Below, one piece after another: positions 5,535 to 12,555 of a DNA stretch of 37,707 bases. A program made the translations under genes and the position numbers. This DNA is from a virus. A model generated the notes under the pieces. That model had not been told where the DNA came from, did not search any database, and saw only the letters and a list, made by a program, of their open reading frames with translations. Location of the stretch: IMG/VR virus record IMGVR_UViG_3300014499_000012, positions 1-37,707 of that record. One strand, given 5' to 3'. Position 1 is the first letter of the stretch, and each line of letters starts with the position of its first letter.

Positions 5535-6005
5535 ATGCCTAAAAATAATACAAAGTCCTTCGCGGAAGAAGGATTGGAAGCAGTTCTAGAAGAAACCCCA
5601 CAAGCTGAAGCTGCAGTTGAGACGCTTCAGCCGGTAGATGGAGAAGATGAGTTTAAGCAGGTTGGAGGGCTTGAGCCAGTTGCTTATTTCCTTCGTACTT
5701 CAGCCCCTAAGAAGCCTCAGAAAAGCCCATTCAAGATTCTCCAAACTGGAGAAACTATCTTGGGCACCTACGAACGTAGCTTCATTTCTGGTAAATTCCA
5801 GAAGCCTAGTTACTTGGTTCGTCTTGCCACTGGTGAGCTCATTGGGTTGCCTTCTGCGGGTAGCTTAGACAAGGCAATGGCTAAGCTCGCTGAAGGCTCC
5901 AAGGTTAAGATTACCTATGATGGAATGCGAGCCATTAAGGGCGGACAATGGGAAGGCACTGATGCCCATGTGTTCACTGTGTTTGGAAGCAAGTTGAAAG
6001 CTTAG
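5535..6005 (+). CDS. OB-fold single-stranded DNA-binding protein
   Basis: A 156-residue protein: an acidic, disordered N-terminus (residues 1-50), then a compact beta-rich domain. The segments FKILQTGETILGTYERSFIS, KPSYLVRLATGELIGLP, GSLDKAM and GSKVKITYDGMRAIKGGQ, then HVFTVFG, follow the five-strand OB pattern I associate with phage single-strand binding proteins. It would coat unwound DNA for the polymerase encoded next. GGAGACCTAATG gives a clear start. Two structured RNA segments flank the gene, suggesting expression control. Confidence 0.7.
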   Translation: MPKNNTKSFAEEGLEAVLEETPQAEAAVETLQPVDGEDEFKQVGGLEPVAYFLRTSAPKKPQKSPFKILQTGETILGTYERSFISGKFQKPSYLVRLATGELIGLPSAGSLDKAMAKLAEGSKVKITYDGMRAIKGGQWEGTDAHVFTVFGSKLKA

Positions 6006-6012
6006 TAGTTTG

Positions 6013-6160
6013 GAAAAGCAGGACAACTCTGAGGCTTTTCTCCCGTTAGGCCGTTTGCCGAGGCAAGGGTTATATATCGGCTTCCTCGTCACCTGGGGGT
6101 AAATAAGTGGTGAGGTTGGCTGGCTTCTAAGCCCGTGATCCCGTGGGTTGCCATTACGGG
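6013..6160 (+). ncRNA. Structured leader of the DNA polymerase gene
   Basis: The 174 bases between the ssDNA-binding gene and the polymerase SD hold five consecutive hairpins. They are GAAAAGC/GCTTTTC (6013-6040); GCCG/CGGC (6050-6081) enclosing TTGC/GCAA (6055-6066); TCACC/GGTGA (6089-6113); GGCT/AGCC (6122-6133); and CCCGT/ACGGG (6140-6160). The last is followed by TATATTTTT (6162-6170) and then the SD GGAGGA. ACGGG could instead pair with an earlier CCCGT at 6132-6136, disrupting the GGCT/AGCC hairpin. The layout is that of a leader ending in an attenuator-like hairpin; the ligand or factor is unknown. Confidence 0.5.
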
Positions 6161-6179
6161 GTATATTTTTGGAGGATTT

Positions 6180-8243
6180 ATTAAAGTAACAGATATACAA
6201 GACCAAGTGCTCTATACAGCTGCTGCTGTTGAGCAATTCTTTACATCTATAGATGCCGATTGGCCTCTAGTAGCTGACGTAGAGACTTTTGGGACTGACC
6301 CGGCTAATGGGAAGCTCCTGGGCCTGGCTTTGTGTTCCGTTGCTTCTCCTTTAAAACCTGTTTATATTGCCCTACAATGGTATGAGTTTAATACCTCTAC
6401 CTGGAGGGTTAATAATGAATTTGAATTGATTATAACGTCAATTAAAGCTCATTTAAGCTATTGTGAATTAGTGGGCCATAATTATGCTTATGATAAGTTA
6501 TGGCTTGATACAGTTCTCAAGATTGAGACTAGCTGGCATGCCTGTACTCGCCTTATGTGGCACATGGCATCTGCCCCCTCTGGCCCCAAAGGCTATGGAC
6601 TTAAAGACGCCCAAATTGAAGTCCTAGGCTGGGATAAGCGTGGAAGTGATGAACTAGAAGCGCAGGTCCAAGCCAGAGGGGGAAAGCTAAAGGAAGGTGG
6701 ACATTATTTAGCAGATGTGGGTGTCTTGGGGCATTATGCATGTTTAGATGGTAGCTCCACAGCGATGCTATATAATGAGTTAAAAAGATTTTTTGATCTG
6801 TATGATTATTGGTGGATGCTTGAAAAGATGGTAGCCTATTCCTGGCTGCTTCAGGTTAACACTACTGTTGGCATACGTGTGGACCTTGACCGTCTTGAGA
6901 AGACTATTGAGACATTACAGGACACTAAGGCTGCTTATGGGGCAGCTTTTCAAGAGCTAGCCAGTTCCCACATCACCCGCCTAGAGCGCATATGGCGGGA
7001 TGATAGAGCGGCTAAATACACCCTGCCAGCAGCTAAGGAGCGTTTCTTGTCTGACTGGAGCATGCAAAAGAAGTTTAATTTGTCGTCTGACAAGGATAAG
7101 AGAGAATTATTCTACACCTCGATGGGGTTGCCAGTGGTTGTGGAGACCGATGGGGGTAAGGGGTCTACAAGTCTAGACGGACTGCGACTCGCGATTCGCG
7201 ATTCACATAAAGAAGACTTAAAGGAATTATTGGAGATTTATGAAGAAGCAGAGTCTTGTGATACACTTCTTAGCAGTTTTGCTAAACCTTGGCTTGCTGC
7301 TAGCACTAGCGGACGCCTTAACCCACGATTCAACCCATGTGGAACTGTGTCTTATCGGTTGTCTGGGTTTAAGCCGTATCTGCTTAATGCTCCTTTCTCG
7401 GAATATGAGCTAATGTCATGCCTAACCTGTGATGAAGGTTGGGTTGGATTACATGCCGATTTTGTTTCTGTTGAGCCGGCCGTCACGGCTCATTACAGTC
7501 AGGACCCGTCCCTCCTTAAAGTGTTCCGGGATGGGTTGGGAGATGTTTACCTGGACCTTGCCTTGACTCTTTTTCCTCGTGATGAGGCCTTGAAGGCTGA
7601 ATATAACCCCTACCTCCCGGTCACTTCGGCTGTTAAGTCTGAGTTTAAAAAGGTTAGGGATATTGGAAAGCTTATTCATTTGGCAGTACAGTATACCGGC
7701 AAGGAATATACGGTACAGAAAAACTTGGATTATGCAGGGTACCCTACTACTTTAGAGGAAGCCCGTACCATGGTCGCTGACTACTGGAAGCATTTTCATA
7801 AGGTCGCTGTAATGAATGAGACCTTATTCAGGATGTTTGGTAGGAAGGGATACCTGCGAAACGCAGTAGGACGGGTTATCAGGGTTCCCACCCATGTTGA
7901 CATCCCGATGCGAGACGGAACCATCTGGCATAAGGAGATACCTAGGTTTAAGGATTTGCCTAGCCGCTTCATTCAGAGCAGTGCCCATGATATATTAAGC
8001 TTTTGGGTGTTGATTATTGCCCGTAAAGTTAAGGAACAAGGGCTTAAAGCCAAGCCAGTTATTATTGATTGCCATGACAGTACCAGTTGGCAGGCCCCCC
8101 AGGATGAGATTAATGCTTTAGAAGTTATCTTTAAAGAAGCCCTGACAGAGTTGAATCAGGGGATTAGACTCAGTGTACCGGTTAAAGTGGAAATGAAGAG
8201 ATTTCATACTTTAGCTGGCTTGAAAGGCCAGGAGGATTTATGA
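6180..8243 (+). CDS. Family A DNA polymerase with proofreading domain
   Basis: 687 residues from a probable ATT start at 6180. GGAGGATTT precedes it, exactly as it precedes ATG at 8240; the frame upstream to GTG 6135 has no SD and lies in hairpins. The exonuclease domain is intact: D33/E35 (VADVETFG), N101/D105 (GHNYAYD), Y186/D190 (YACLD). Polymerase motif A is DFVSVEP (D427, E432). Motif B is R493...K497...L501...Y505, where the usual Phe or Tyr of the O-helix is Leu. Motif C is CHDS (H632, D633, S634), where the usual HDE glutamate is Ser. Both catalytic Asp remain, so the enzyme is probably active but divergent. It should be the replicative polymerase, working with the adjacent primase and ssDNA-binding protein. 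Confidence 0.92.
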   Translation: MKVTDIQDQVLYTAAAVEQFFTSIDADWPLVADVETFGTDPANGKLLGLALCSVASPLKPVYIALQWYEFNTSTWRVNNEFELIITSIKAHLSYCELVGHNYAYDKLWLDTVLKIETSWHACTRLMWHMASAPSGPKGYGLKDAQIEVLGWDKRGSDELEAQVQARGGKLKEGGHYLADVGVLGHYACLDGSSTAMLYNELKRFFDLYDYWWMLEKMVAYSWLLQVNTTVGIRVDLDRLEKTIETLQDTKAAYGAAFQELASSHITRLERIWRDDRAAKYTLPAAKERFLSDWSMQKKFNLSSDKDKRELFYTSMGLPVVVETDGGKGSTSLDGLRLAIRDSHKEDLKELLEIYEEAESCDTLLSSFAKPWLAASTSGRLNPRFNPCGTVSYRLSGFKPYLLNAPFSEYELMSCLTCDEGWVGLHADFVSVEPAVTAHYSQDPSLLKVFRDGLGDVYLDLALTLFPRDEALKAEYNPYLPVTSAVKSEFKKVRDIGKLIHLAVQYTGKEYTVQKNLDYAGYPTTLEEARTMVADYWKHFHKVAVMNETLFRMFGRKGYLRNAVGRVIRVPTHVDIPMRDGTIWHKEIPRFKDLPSRFIQSSAHDILSFWVLIIARKVKEQGLKAKPVIIDCHDSTSWQAPQDEINALEVIFKEALTELNQGIRLSVPVKVEMKRFHTLAGLKGQEDL

Positions 8244-8287
8244 CTAAAGCTTACTTGGGGCTTATAATGATTGTGAAAAAAATCTAG
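8240..8287 (+). CDS. Possible 15-residue peptide
   Basis: An ATG overlapping the polymerase stop as ATGA, with a strong GGAGG four bases upstream, opens a 15-codon frame (MTKAYLGLIMIVKKI). The SD is convincing, the peptide is tiny and hydrophobic, and no function can be suggested. The remaining 49 bases before the next gene hold a small hairpin (AGCAT/ATGCT). Confidence 0.3.
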   Translation: MTKAYLGLIMIVKKI

Positions 8288-8336
8288 AGCATAGATTAAT
8301 GCTATTAACAATTATATATGAGATGGGAGATAAGGT

Positions 8337-8654
8337 ATGACATTCAGGGAAGCATATAACACTGGGAAAGTATTTGCTATAGTGTATAATACTTATAGTT
8401 ATATTTATTACAGAAGCTGCACTGTCGCAGAACATGGCAGGGGCGGGCAAACCATACACCCCGCAGTGGATTTGAACACATATAACCAAAGCGAACTGGA
8501 CACGGAAGACCCTAATCTGGAAATACTGGAACACTCGGTTCTTAGTTATGTTAAATCCCCTACTATGAGTCCCAGCATTGATAGTGTAGGGGACTGTACT
8601 TGTGATTTCTACTCAGTAATTCTAAGGTCCGGGTGTAAGTGTGGAGGTAAATAA
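8337..8654 (+). CDS. Hypothetical protein with Cys-rich C-terminus
   Basis: A 105-residue protein beginning MTFREAYNTGKVFAIVYNTY, which resembles small phage proteins with an N-terminal FxxAYxxG pattern. The end, CTCDFYSVILRSGCKCGG, has two CxC pairs (four Cys) that could bind zinc. There is no recognised function. The stop forms TAATG with an ATG in another frame; the primase start lies five bases further. Confidence 0.55.
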   Translation: MTFREAYNTGKVFAIVYNTYSYIYYRSCTVAEHGRGGQTIHPAVDLNTYNQSELDTEDPNLEILEHSVLSYVKSPTMSPSIDSVGDCTCDFYSVILRSGCKCGGK

Positions 8655-8658
8655 TGAT

Positions 8659-9441
8659 ATGGACAGCTTTATCTATCGGATTGGTTCTAGCGACAATATT
8701 CTTGGTCGTCCTCCCCGGTTTTACTCTAGTACTGACCTTGCTGGTAGCGGTTGTAGATTCGCTTCAGTCTATGCAGTCCGCAAAGAAGATGCAGAAGCAA
8801 TTGAAACCACGTCCGGCACTGCGGCTGGTTTCAAAGGGATCGTGTGGTCACAAAAACTGTGGGTCGACTTCGATACATACGAAGCAGCCTCAGAAGCCGA
8901 AAAAACCTTAGATAAGTTAGGATTAGGATATGTCGTTTATGATACAGGCGGGCGTGGCAAGCATATTGGGATTAATAGGGATACTAAACCTAGCCATACT
9001 TTGCCAGGACAAGACAAGGCTTGGGTACAAGCTAACTTGGTTGGGGCGGATCTTAGCCTGTATTGGCACCTTCATCTTATTCGGCTGCCGGGAGCAGTCC
9101 ATGAAAAGACCGGTGGGATCAAAAAGCTTATTAAGCGGAAAGAAGGGAATAGTGTACAGCTCGGGCAGCCTAAAGAGAACGAGGCAGTCTCAGTTTCTGA
9201 GGTCACTACATCACCCGGGGCCCGTAATTCCATATTTGGGACGTGGTCGGTAATGTCAAATATCACCCCCACTGGGCACAGGAGGCAGCTTGTAGAGCTC
9301 GCTGTGGCCCTTCAAAGGGATGTTGGTGTAACAACTGAGGAGGCCACTTGGGTGCTACTGGAAGTGAATCGCGGGTTTAATGTACCAAGGGATGTTGATG
9401 AGATAGAGAGAATTGTGGCATGGGCCTATGAAACAAAATGA
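8659..9441 (+). CDS. Archaeo-eukaryotic-type primase (AEP)
   Basis: 260 residues from the ATG at 8659 (MDSFIYRIGSSD). Motif I hhDxD is WVDFD (D70, D72). DTGGRGKHIGI (95-105) supplies motif II with H102. RLPGAVHEKTG (142-152) follows as the third conserved block. The C-terminus, RRQLVELAVALQRDVGVTTE and on, resembles the PriCT-type helical domain of primase-helicases. It would synthesise primers for the family A polymerase encoded upstream. No helicase domain follows. Start choice is uncertain: GGAGG lies 11 bases upstream and is better spaced for an ATG at 8654 in another frame; GTG 8641 is also in frame. Confidence 0.75.
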   Translation: MDSFIYRIGSSDNILGRPPRFYSSTDLAGSGCRFASVYAVRKEDAEAIETTSGTAAGFKGIVWSQKLWVDFDTYEAASEAEKTLDKLGLGYVVYDTGGRGKHIGINRDTKPSHTLPGQDKAWVQANLVGADLSLYWHLHLIRLPGAVHEKTGGIKKLIKRKEGNSVQLGQPKENEAVSVSEVTTSPGARNSIFGTWSVMSNITPTGHRRQLVELAVALQRDVGVTTEEATWVLLEVNRGFNVPRDVDEIERIVAWAYETK

Positions 9442-9478
9442 TCCAGGACTAGTAATAACTTATATATGAAGGAAGGTT

Positions 9479-9745
9479 ATGAAAAAATTAATTAATGTTC
9501 AAGAAGTCGAAGGCGAAGGTTTGGAAGCCCTATTAGGAGAAAAGGTTACTATTTTCTGTATGAATTATATTTATACGGGGAAGCTAATTGGAGTAAATAA
9601 AACATGTGTTTTATTAGAAGACCCCGCCATTGTTTACTCAACTGGAGACTTTGCTAGCAAGGTATACTCAGATGTCCAGTCTTTACAAGTAAAGACATTC
9701 TATGTACAAACCTCTTCTATTGAAAGCTTTGGAGTACTTAAGTAA
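9479..9745 (+). CDS. Small conserved phage protein, possibly Sm-like
   Basis: An 88-residue protein. The core GLEALLGEKVTIFCMNYIYT, then GKLIGVNKTCVLLEDPAIVYSTG, ending with YVQTSSIESFGVL, is a pattern I recognise from many phage genomes. The spacing (TGKLIGVNKTCVLLED) resembles an Sm-like strand order, but this is inference only. GAAGG lies just before the ATG. It sits between the primase and the HNH gene. Confidence 0.6.
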   Translation: MKKLINVQEVEGEGLEALLGEKVTIFCMNYIYTGKLIGVNKTCVLLEDPAIVYSTGDFASKVYSDVQSLQVKTFYVQTSSIESFGVLK

Positions 9746-9874
9746 ATGAGAGCATTTAAACATAAATACAGGTCGAGGGCGTGGTCGTGGTGGGTGTCGG
9801 GGTCGGGGTGGGGGTCGTGGTCGGGGTCGGGGTCGGGGTCGGGGTCGTGGTCGCGGTCGCAGTCGGGGTCATGA
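9746..9874 (+). CDS. Ser-Gly/Ser-Trp repeat peptide
   Basis: An ATG directly after the previous stop (TAAATG) opens a 42-residue frame whose stop overlaps the HNH start as ATGA. The first 12 residues are basic (MRAFKHKYRSRA). The rest are Ser alternating with Gly or Trp, encoded by the G-rich repeat. Both ends are coupled to neighbours, which argues for translation, but no SD is obvious and the repeat could generate the frame by itself. It may act only as a translational relay to the HNH gene. Confidence 0.35.
   Translation: MRAFKHKYRSRAWSWWVSGSGWGSWSGSGSGSGSWSRSQSGS
9776..9870 (+). repeat. GGGGTC hexamer repeat, quadruplex-prone
   Basis: About 95 bases are made almost wholly of GGGGTC, GGTCGT and related hexamers, with many G3-G5 runs separated by two or three bases on the plus (RNA-like) strand. 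It ends exactly at the HNH ATG. The composition differs sharply from the flanks (about 45% GC), consistent with recent hexamer expansion. G-quadruplex formation is inferred. Confidence 0.85.
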
Positions 9875-10308
9875 AGCCCAAGAAACCAATAACCGACTGG
9901 GACAAATTTAGAGACCAGTTCGTAAGAGAAACCCTGCGCAAGGCATCCTTTAGATGGCCTCCAAGAGCACAGGCTCTTAAAGAAGCCAGGGTTTACCAAA
10001 AGCCAAACCCCGAAACGGGTAGGATATGTTGGTGGGTGGCATGTGCTACCTGTCCAACGCATATGTTAGAAAGAGATGCGAGGTTAGATCATGTCGAACC
10101 AGTTGTACCAGTTAACTTGTCAGAAGTGCGGGAACCCTTTTACGACAGCACTAGCAATGCGCTTCGGCTTGGGTCTTTTGTGTACCGAATGTTCCCAGAG
10201 TCCTTCGGTTACCAATGTCTCTGCACTCCCTGTCATGATGCAAAAACAGCAGCAGAGCGAGCAGCCAGGGCAGAATACACTAGAAAACAAAAAGGGAGCT
10301 CTTCATGA
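9871..10308 (+). CDS. HNH endonuclease
   Basis: 145 residues from the ATG at 9871 (MKPKKPITDWDKFRDQF). The long Val/Gly N-terminal extension in the same frame is repeat DNA and is excluded. A zinc pair CATC (C58, C61), the catalytic LDHVEPV (D73, H74) and CTPCHDAKT (C118, C121, H122) give the HNH treble-clef order found in phage HNH enzymes. It could be a free-standing homing nuclease or a packaging or replication nuclease; being far from the terminase favours the former or a recombination role. There is no good SD; it is probably coupled to the peptide frame upstream. Its last 218 bases overlap the next gene in another frame. Confidence 0.75.
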   Translation: MKPKKPITDWDKFRDQFVRETLRKASFRWPPRAQALKEARVYQKPNPETGRICWWVACATCPTHMLERDARLDHVEPVVPVNLSEVREPFYDSTSNALRLGSFVYRMFPESFGYQCLCTPCHDAKTAAERAARAEYTRKQKGSSS

Positions 10309-10669
10309 TCAATTGGAAGTTAGTCTATCCACCAACCCCCCAAGAGAAACATTTAAGAAGGATGCTGGAAAGATTCGTTACACACTTATTCCGGTTGATG
10401 CCATGGAAGAAGTTGTAAAGGTCATGGAGACCGGGGCCAACAAGTATGGCCCTGATGCTTGGCGTAAGACTGAAGACTTTGATTGGACTCGCATCATCAA
10501 TGCCCTTGAGAGACACCTTGCAGACTTGAAGCGTAGTGTGGATAAGGATAGTGAGTCTGGGCTTCTCCACGCGGCTCATATAGCCTGTAATGCCTTGTTT
10601 TTGACTGAGTATATGTTGCATGGGCTGGGCAGAGATGACCGGTTCAAGTATAAAAAGGAGGTTAAATGA
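10091..10669 (+). CDS. dATP/dGTP diphosphohydrolase-like, MazG superfamily
   Basis: The conserved part begins at about residue 88 (KKDAGKIRYTLIPVDAMEEV) and continues NKYGPDAWRKTEDFDWTRI, ALERHLADL and SGLLHAAHIACNALFL. This is the DUF5664-type all-alpha pyrophosphohydrolase pattern that hydrolyses dNTPs to dNMPs. The start at 10091 has GAGG seven bases upstream and adds a zinc-ribbon-like N-terminus (CQKCGNPF...LLCTEC) plus a Gln-rich linker, overlapping the HNH gene by 218 bases in another frame. A shorter product from TTG at about 10314 is possible but its SD is poorly spaced. It heads a nucleotide-metabolism group with the two genes that follow. Confidence 0.7.
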   Translation: MSNQLYQLTCQKCGNPFTTALAMRFGLGLLCTECSQSPSVTNVSALPVMMQKQQQSEQPGQNTLENKKGALHDQLEVSLSTNPPRETFKKDAGKIRYTLIPVDAMEEVVKVMETGANKYGPDAWRKTEDFDWTRIINALERHLADLKRSVDKDSESGLLHAAHIACNALFLTEYMLHGLGRDDRFKYKKEVK

Positions 10670-11106
10670 AAAAGGTTTACTTATGCTCTAGGGTGGCCTA
10701 TGACGCCAGGCCCCAAAATGATGTGGTAGCTAAGTCCCTCCGCGACGCTGGTTTTGAGGTGTATGTGCCTCACGAGCAAGCACCCAACAACCTCTCAACC
10801 GAGGATATGGAAGCAGGCCGCTTCGACAAAGAAACTATCTTTAAGATGGACTTTGCTGCAATGAAAGCAGCAGACCTCTGTGTTGTGGTGGGTCGGGTCG
10901 GAAAGGATTGTGCCTGGGAGATTGGCTGGTTTTACGCAAGAAGTATTCCCATCCACTTTGTCCCTTGTGGGGATATAACTTGGGAAACCTCTCCTATGCT
11001 TATTCCATCTCTTAATGAATCAATTATATTTCAACCGGAACTAACTGGACAAATTATCAAAGAAGTGTCTATTCCGTTACGGTTGTGGAGGCCTGACTAT
11101 AAATGA
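10666..11106 (+). CDS. Nucleoside 2-deoxyribosyltransferase-like protein
   Basis: A 146-residue protein with the NDT/DNPH1 fold pattern: KKVYLCSRVAY at strand 1, GFEVYVPHEQAP, then DFAAMKAADLCVVVGRVGKD and AWEIGWFYARSIPI. E85 of WEIGW is the expected nucleophile; D62 and D70 match the acidic positions. The family swaps bases on deoxyribonucleosides or hydrolyses deoxynucleoside monophosphates. Beside a dNTP diphosphohydrolase and a kinase, it probably reshapes the dNTP pool. GGAGG lies four bases before the ATG. It overlaps both neighbours by ATGA. Confidence 0.78.
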   Translation: MKKVYLCSRVAYDARPQNDVVAKSLRDAGFEVYVPHEQAPNNLSTEDMEAGRFDKETIFKMDFAAMKAADLCVVVGRVGKDCAWEIGWFYARSIPIHFVPCGDITWETSPMLIPSLNESIIFQPELTGQIIKEVSIPLRLWRPDYK

Positions 11107-11594
11107 TTACCAAGCTTATTGAGATATATGCTGGCCCTGGGGCGGGTAAGTCTACCTTAGCAGCACAGCTATTTACTAGGTATAAAACCTTTTCTACCTA
11201 TTCTGTAGAGTTAGTTCAAGAAGCAGCAAAGGAACAGGCTTGGCTTGGCCACCCTATATGTCAATCAGACGTGTTTTTTGAGCAGGCTAGGAGAGTGGAT
11301 CGGTTGATGGGTAATGTAGATATTATTATTACTGATAGTCCCCTGGCTTTGTCAGGGTATTATGGCGGGTCAAAATGGGATGAATTGGCCGACTCAATAT
11401 ACCAATCATGGCTCCGAGAGCAGCACACCATAACTAAGGTGTTCCTGTCTAGAACCAAGCCTTTTGATCCCAGAGGCCGATACCAAACGGAAGAGCAGGC
11501 AACACAAGTGTGTGAAGCATTAAAAACTATGCATCGGTTTCACCATGTTGGAGATGCTACCTCTATTATCGAGTTTTTAGGAGAGAAGAAATGA
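11103..11594 (+). CDS. P-loop nucleotide/nucleoside kinase-like ATPase
   Basis: A 163-residue protein. Walker A is GPGAGKST (11-18). DIIITDSPLALSGYY is a Walker B-like strand with the DxP signature of deoxynucleoside or nucleotide kinases. VFLSRTKPFDPRGRYQTEEQ resembles a lid with the DxxGR motif common in phage NMP-kinase-like AAA proteins. The substrate is not determined. Its place after the transferase suggests phosphorylation of the nucleosides produced. ATGA overlaps at both ends. Confidence 0.75.
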   Translation: MITKLIEIYAGPGAGKSTLAAQLFTRYKTFSTYSVELVQEAAKEQAWLGHPICQSDVFFEQARRVDRLMGNVDIIITDSPLALSGYYGGSKWDELADSIYQSWLREQHTITKVFLSRTKPFDPRGRYQTEEQATQVCEALKTMHRFHHVGDATSIIEFLGEKK

Positions 11595-12316
11595 AAAAGC
11601 TTAAGATTTTGTTCTATGACATTGAAACTAGCCCAAATATTGCCTATACCTGGGGGAAATGGAAGCAAGATGTCCCGGCCTTCTTAAAGGAACGGGAACT
11701 TCTATCTATTTCTTGGGCTTGGAATGATGGTCCTATTAAGGTTGCCTCAAGAAAGGGCCTAAATTCGGATAGAAGATTAGTTAGTCTTGCGGGGGCTCTT
11801 CTGAGTAAAGCAGACCTTACTGTGGCTCATTATGGGGACAAGTTTGATAGAAAAATTATTAAGACCAGAATGCTCAAGCATAGACTAAATGCACTGAAGC
11901 ATAATTTATCTGTAGACACTAAGATTGCTTCATCGACCTATTTTGGTTTTAATAGCAATAGTCTACAGGATGTATGCAATTATCTAAATATCGGCAAGAA
12001 GATGCCCAACCCCGGCATCCAAATGTGGATTGATTGCATGGCCAATGATACAAAGGCCTGGGGCATCATGTGTAAGTATAATAAACATGATGTTTACTTG
12101 CTTAGAGAGTTATATAAGAAAATACTTCCTTGGATTGAGAACCACCCCAACTTATGGAGGCTAGTTAACCCAAATCACAAGGGCTGTCCTCAATGCTCTT
12201 CCTCCAATACAATTAAGTTTGGGTTTAGAGCCACAGCGCGGGGGATTTCCCAGAGAATGGTTTGTCAAGATTGTGGCAAAAACTTTCTAACTTCTATTGA
12301 CAAGAGGGCCAAATGA
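11591..12316 (+). CDS. DEDD-family 3'-5' exonuclease with zinc ribbon
   Basis: A 241-residue protein. ExoI is FYDIETSP (D10, E12). ExoII is AHYGDKFDRKII (D85). ExoIII is YNKHDVYLL (Y162, D166), so DEDDy type. The C-terminal CPQC...CQDC (C198, C201, C224, C227) is a zinc ribbon that may bind DNA. It resembles the YprB-like RNase H-fold exonucleases. As the polymerase has its own proofreading domain, this enzyme more likely acts in repair or end processing. ATGA overlaps link it to both neighbours. Confidence 0.8.
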   Translation: MKKLKILFYDIETSPNIAYTWGKWKQDVPAFLKERELLSISWAWNDGPIKVASRKGLNSDRRLVSLAGALLSKADLTVAHYGDKFDRKIIKTRMLKHRLNALKHNLSVDTKIASSTYFGFNSNSLQDVCNYLNIGKKMPNPGIQMWIDCMANDTKAWGIMCKYNKHDVYLLRELYKKILPWIENHPNLWRLVNPNHKGCPQCSSSNTIKFGFRATARGISQRMVCQDCGKNFLTSIDKRAK

Positions 12317-12555
12317 AGATTAAATTAGGTGATGAAGTGAAGCTTACCTTCTTGGACCACACTAAGACACTTGACGGCACCCTAGGCACTCCTGTGGAAT
12401 GCACTGTAAGGGGTCAGGTTAGACATATTACAAAGTTATATGTGTCCTTAGTGACTTGGGATGTGGTTGGGGAAGAAGAGCTTGAGCAGACTCCTAATCG
12501 CGAGGGGTTTGCTATCTTAAGGTCTTGCATTACTAAGACTAAGGTGTTTAAATGA
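12313..12555 (+). CDS. Small conserved phage protein
   Basis: An 80-residue beta-rich protein: VKLTFLDHTKT, ECTVRGQVRHITKLYVSLVTW and NREGFAILRSCI. I recognise the FLDH...VTW...NxExFxILR pattern from other phages but know no function. It overlaps both neighbours by four bases. Confidence 0.65.
   Translation: MKIKLGDEVKLTFLDHTKTLDGTLGTPVECTVRGQVRHITKLYVSLVTWDVVGEEELEQTPNREGFAILRSCITKTKVFK

Noticed and set aside
6135-6179. GTG 6135 as polymerase start.
   Set aside because: No SD upstream and the codons fall in hairpin stems; GGAGGATTT before ATT 6180 is far better.
8465-8485. TGGATTTGAACACA resembles the T-arm of a tRNA on the minus strand.
   Set aside because: The flanking bases do not form T-arm or acceptor stems and the segment is inside a coding gene.
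8930-9253. Second long frame over the primase gene.
   Set aside because: No SD, no upstream coupling, and the primase frame explains the conservation.
9781-9870. Val-Gly repeat extension of the HNH protein.
   Set aside because: It is the translated GGGGTC repeat and has no SD; the conserved protein begins at MKPKKP.
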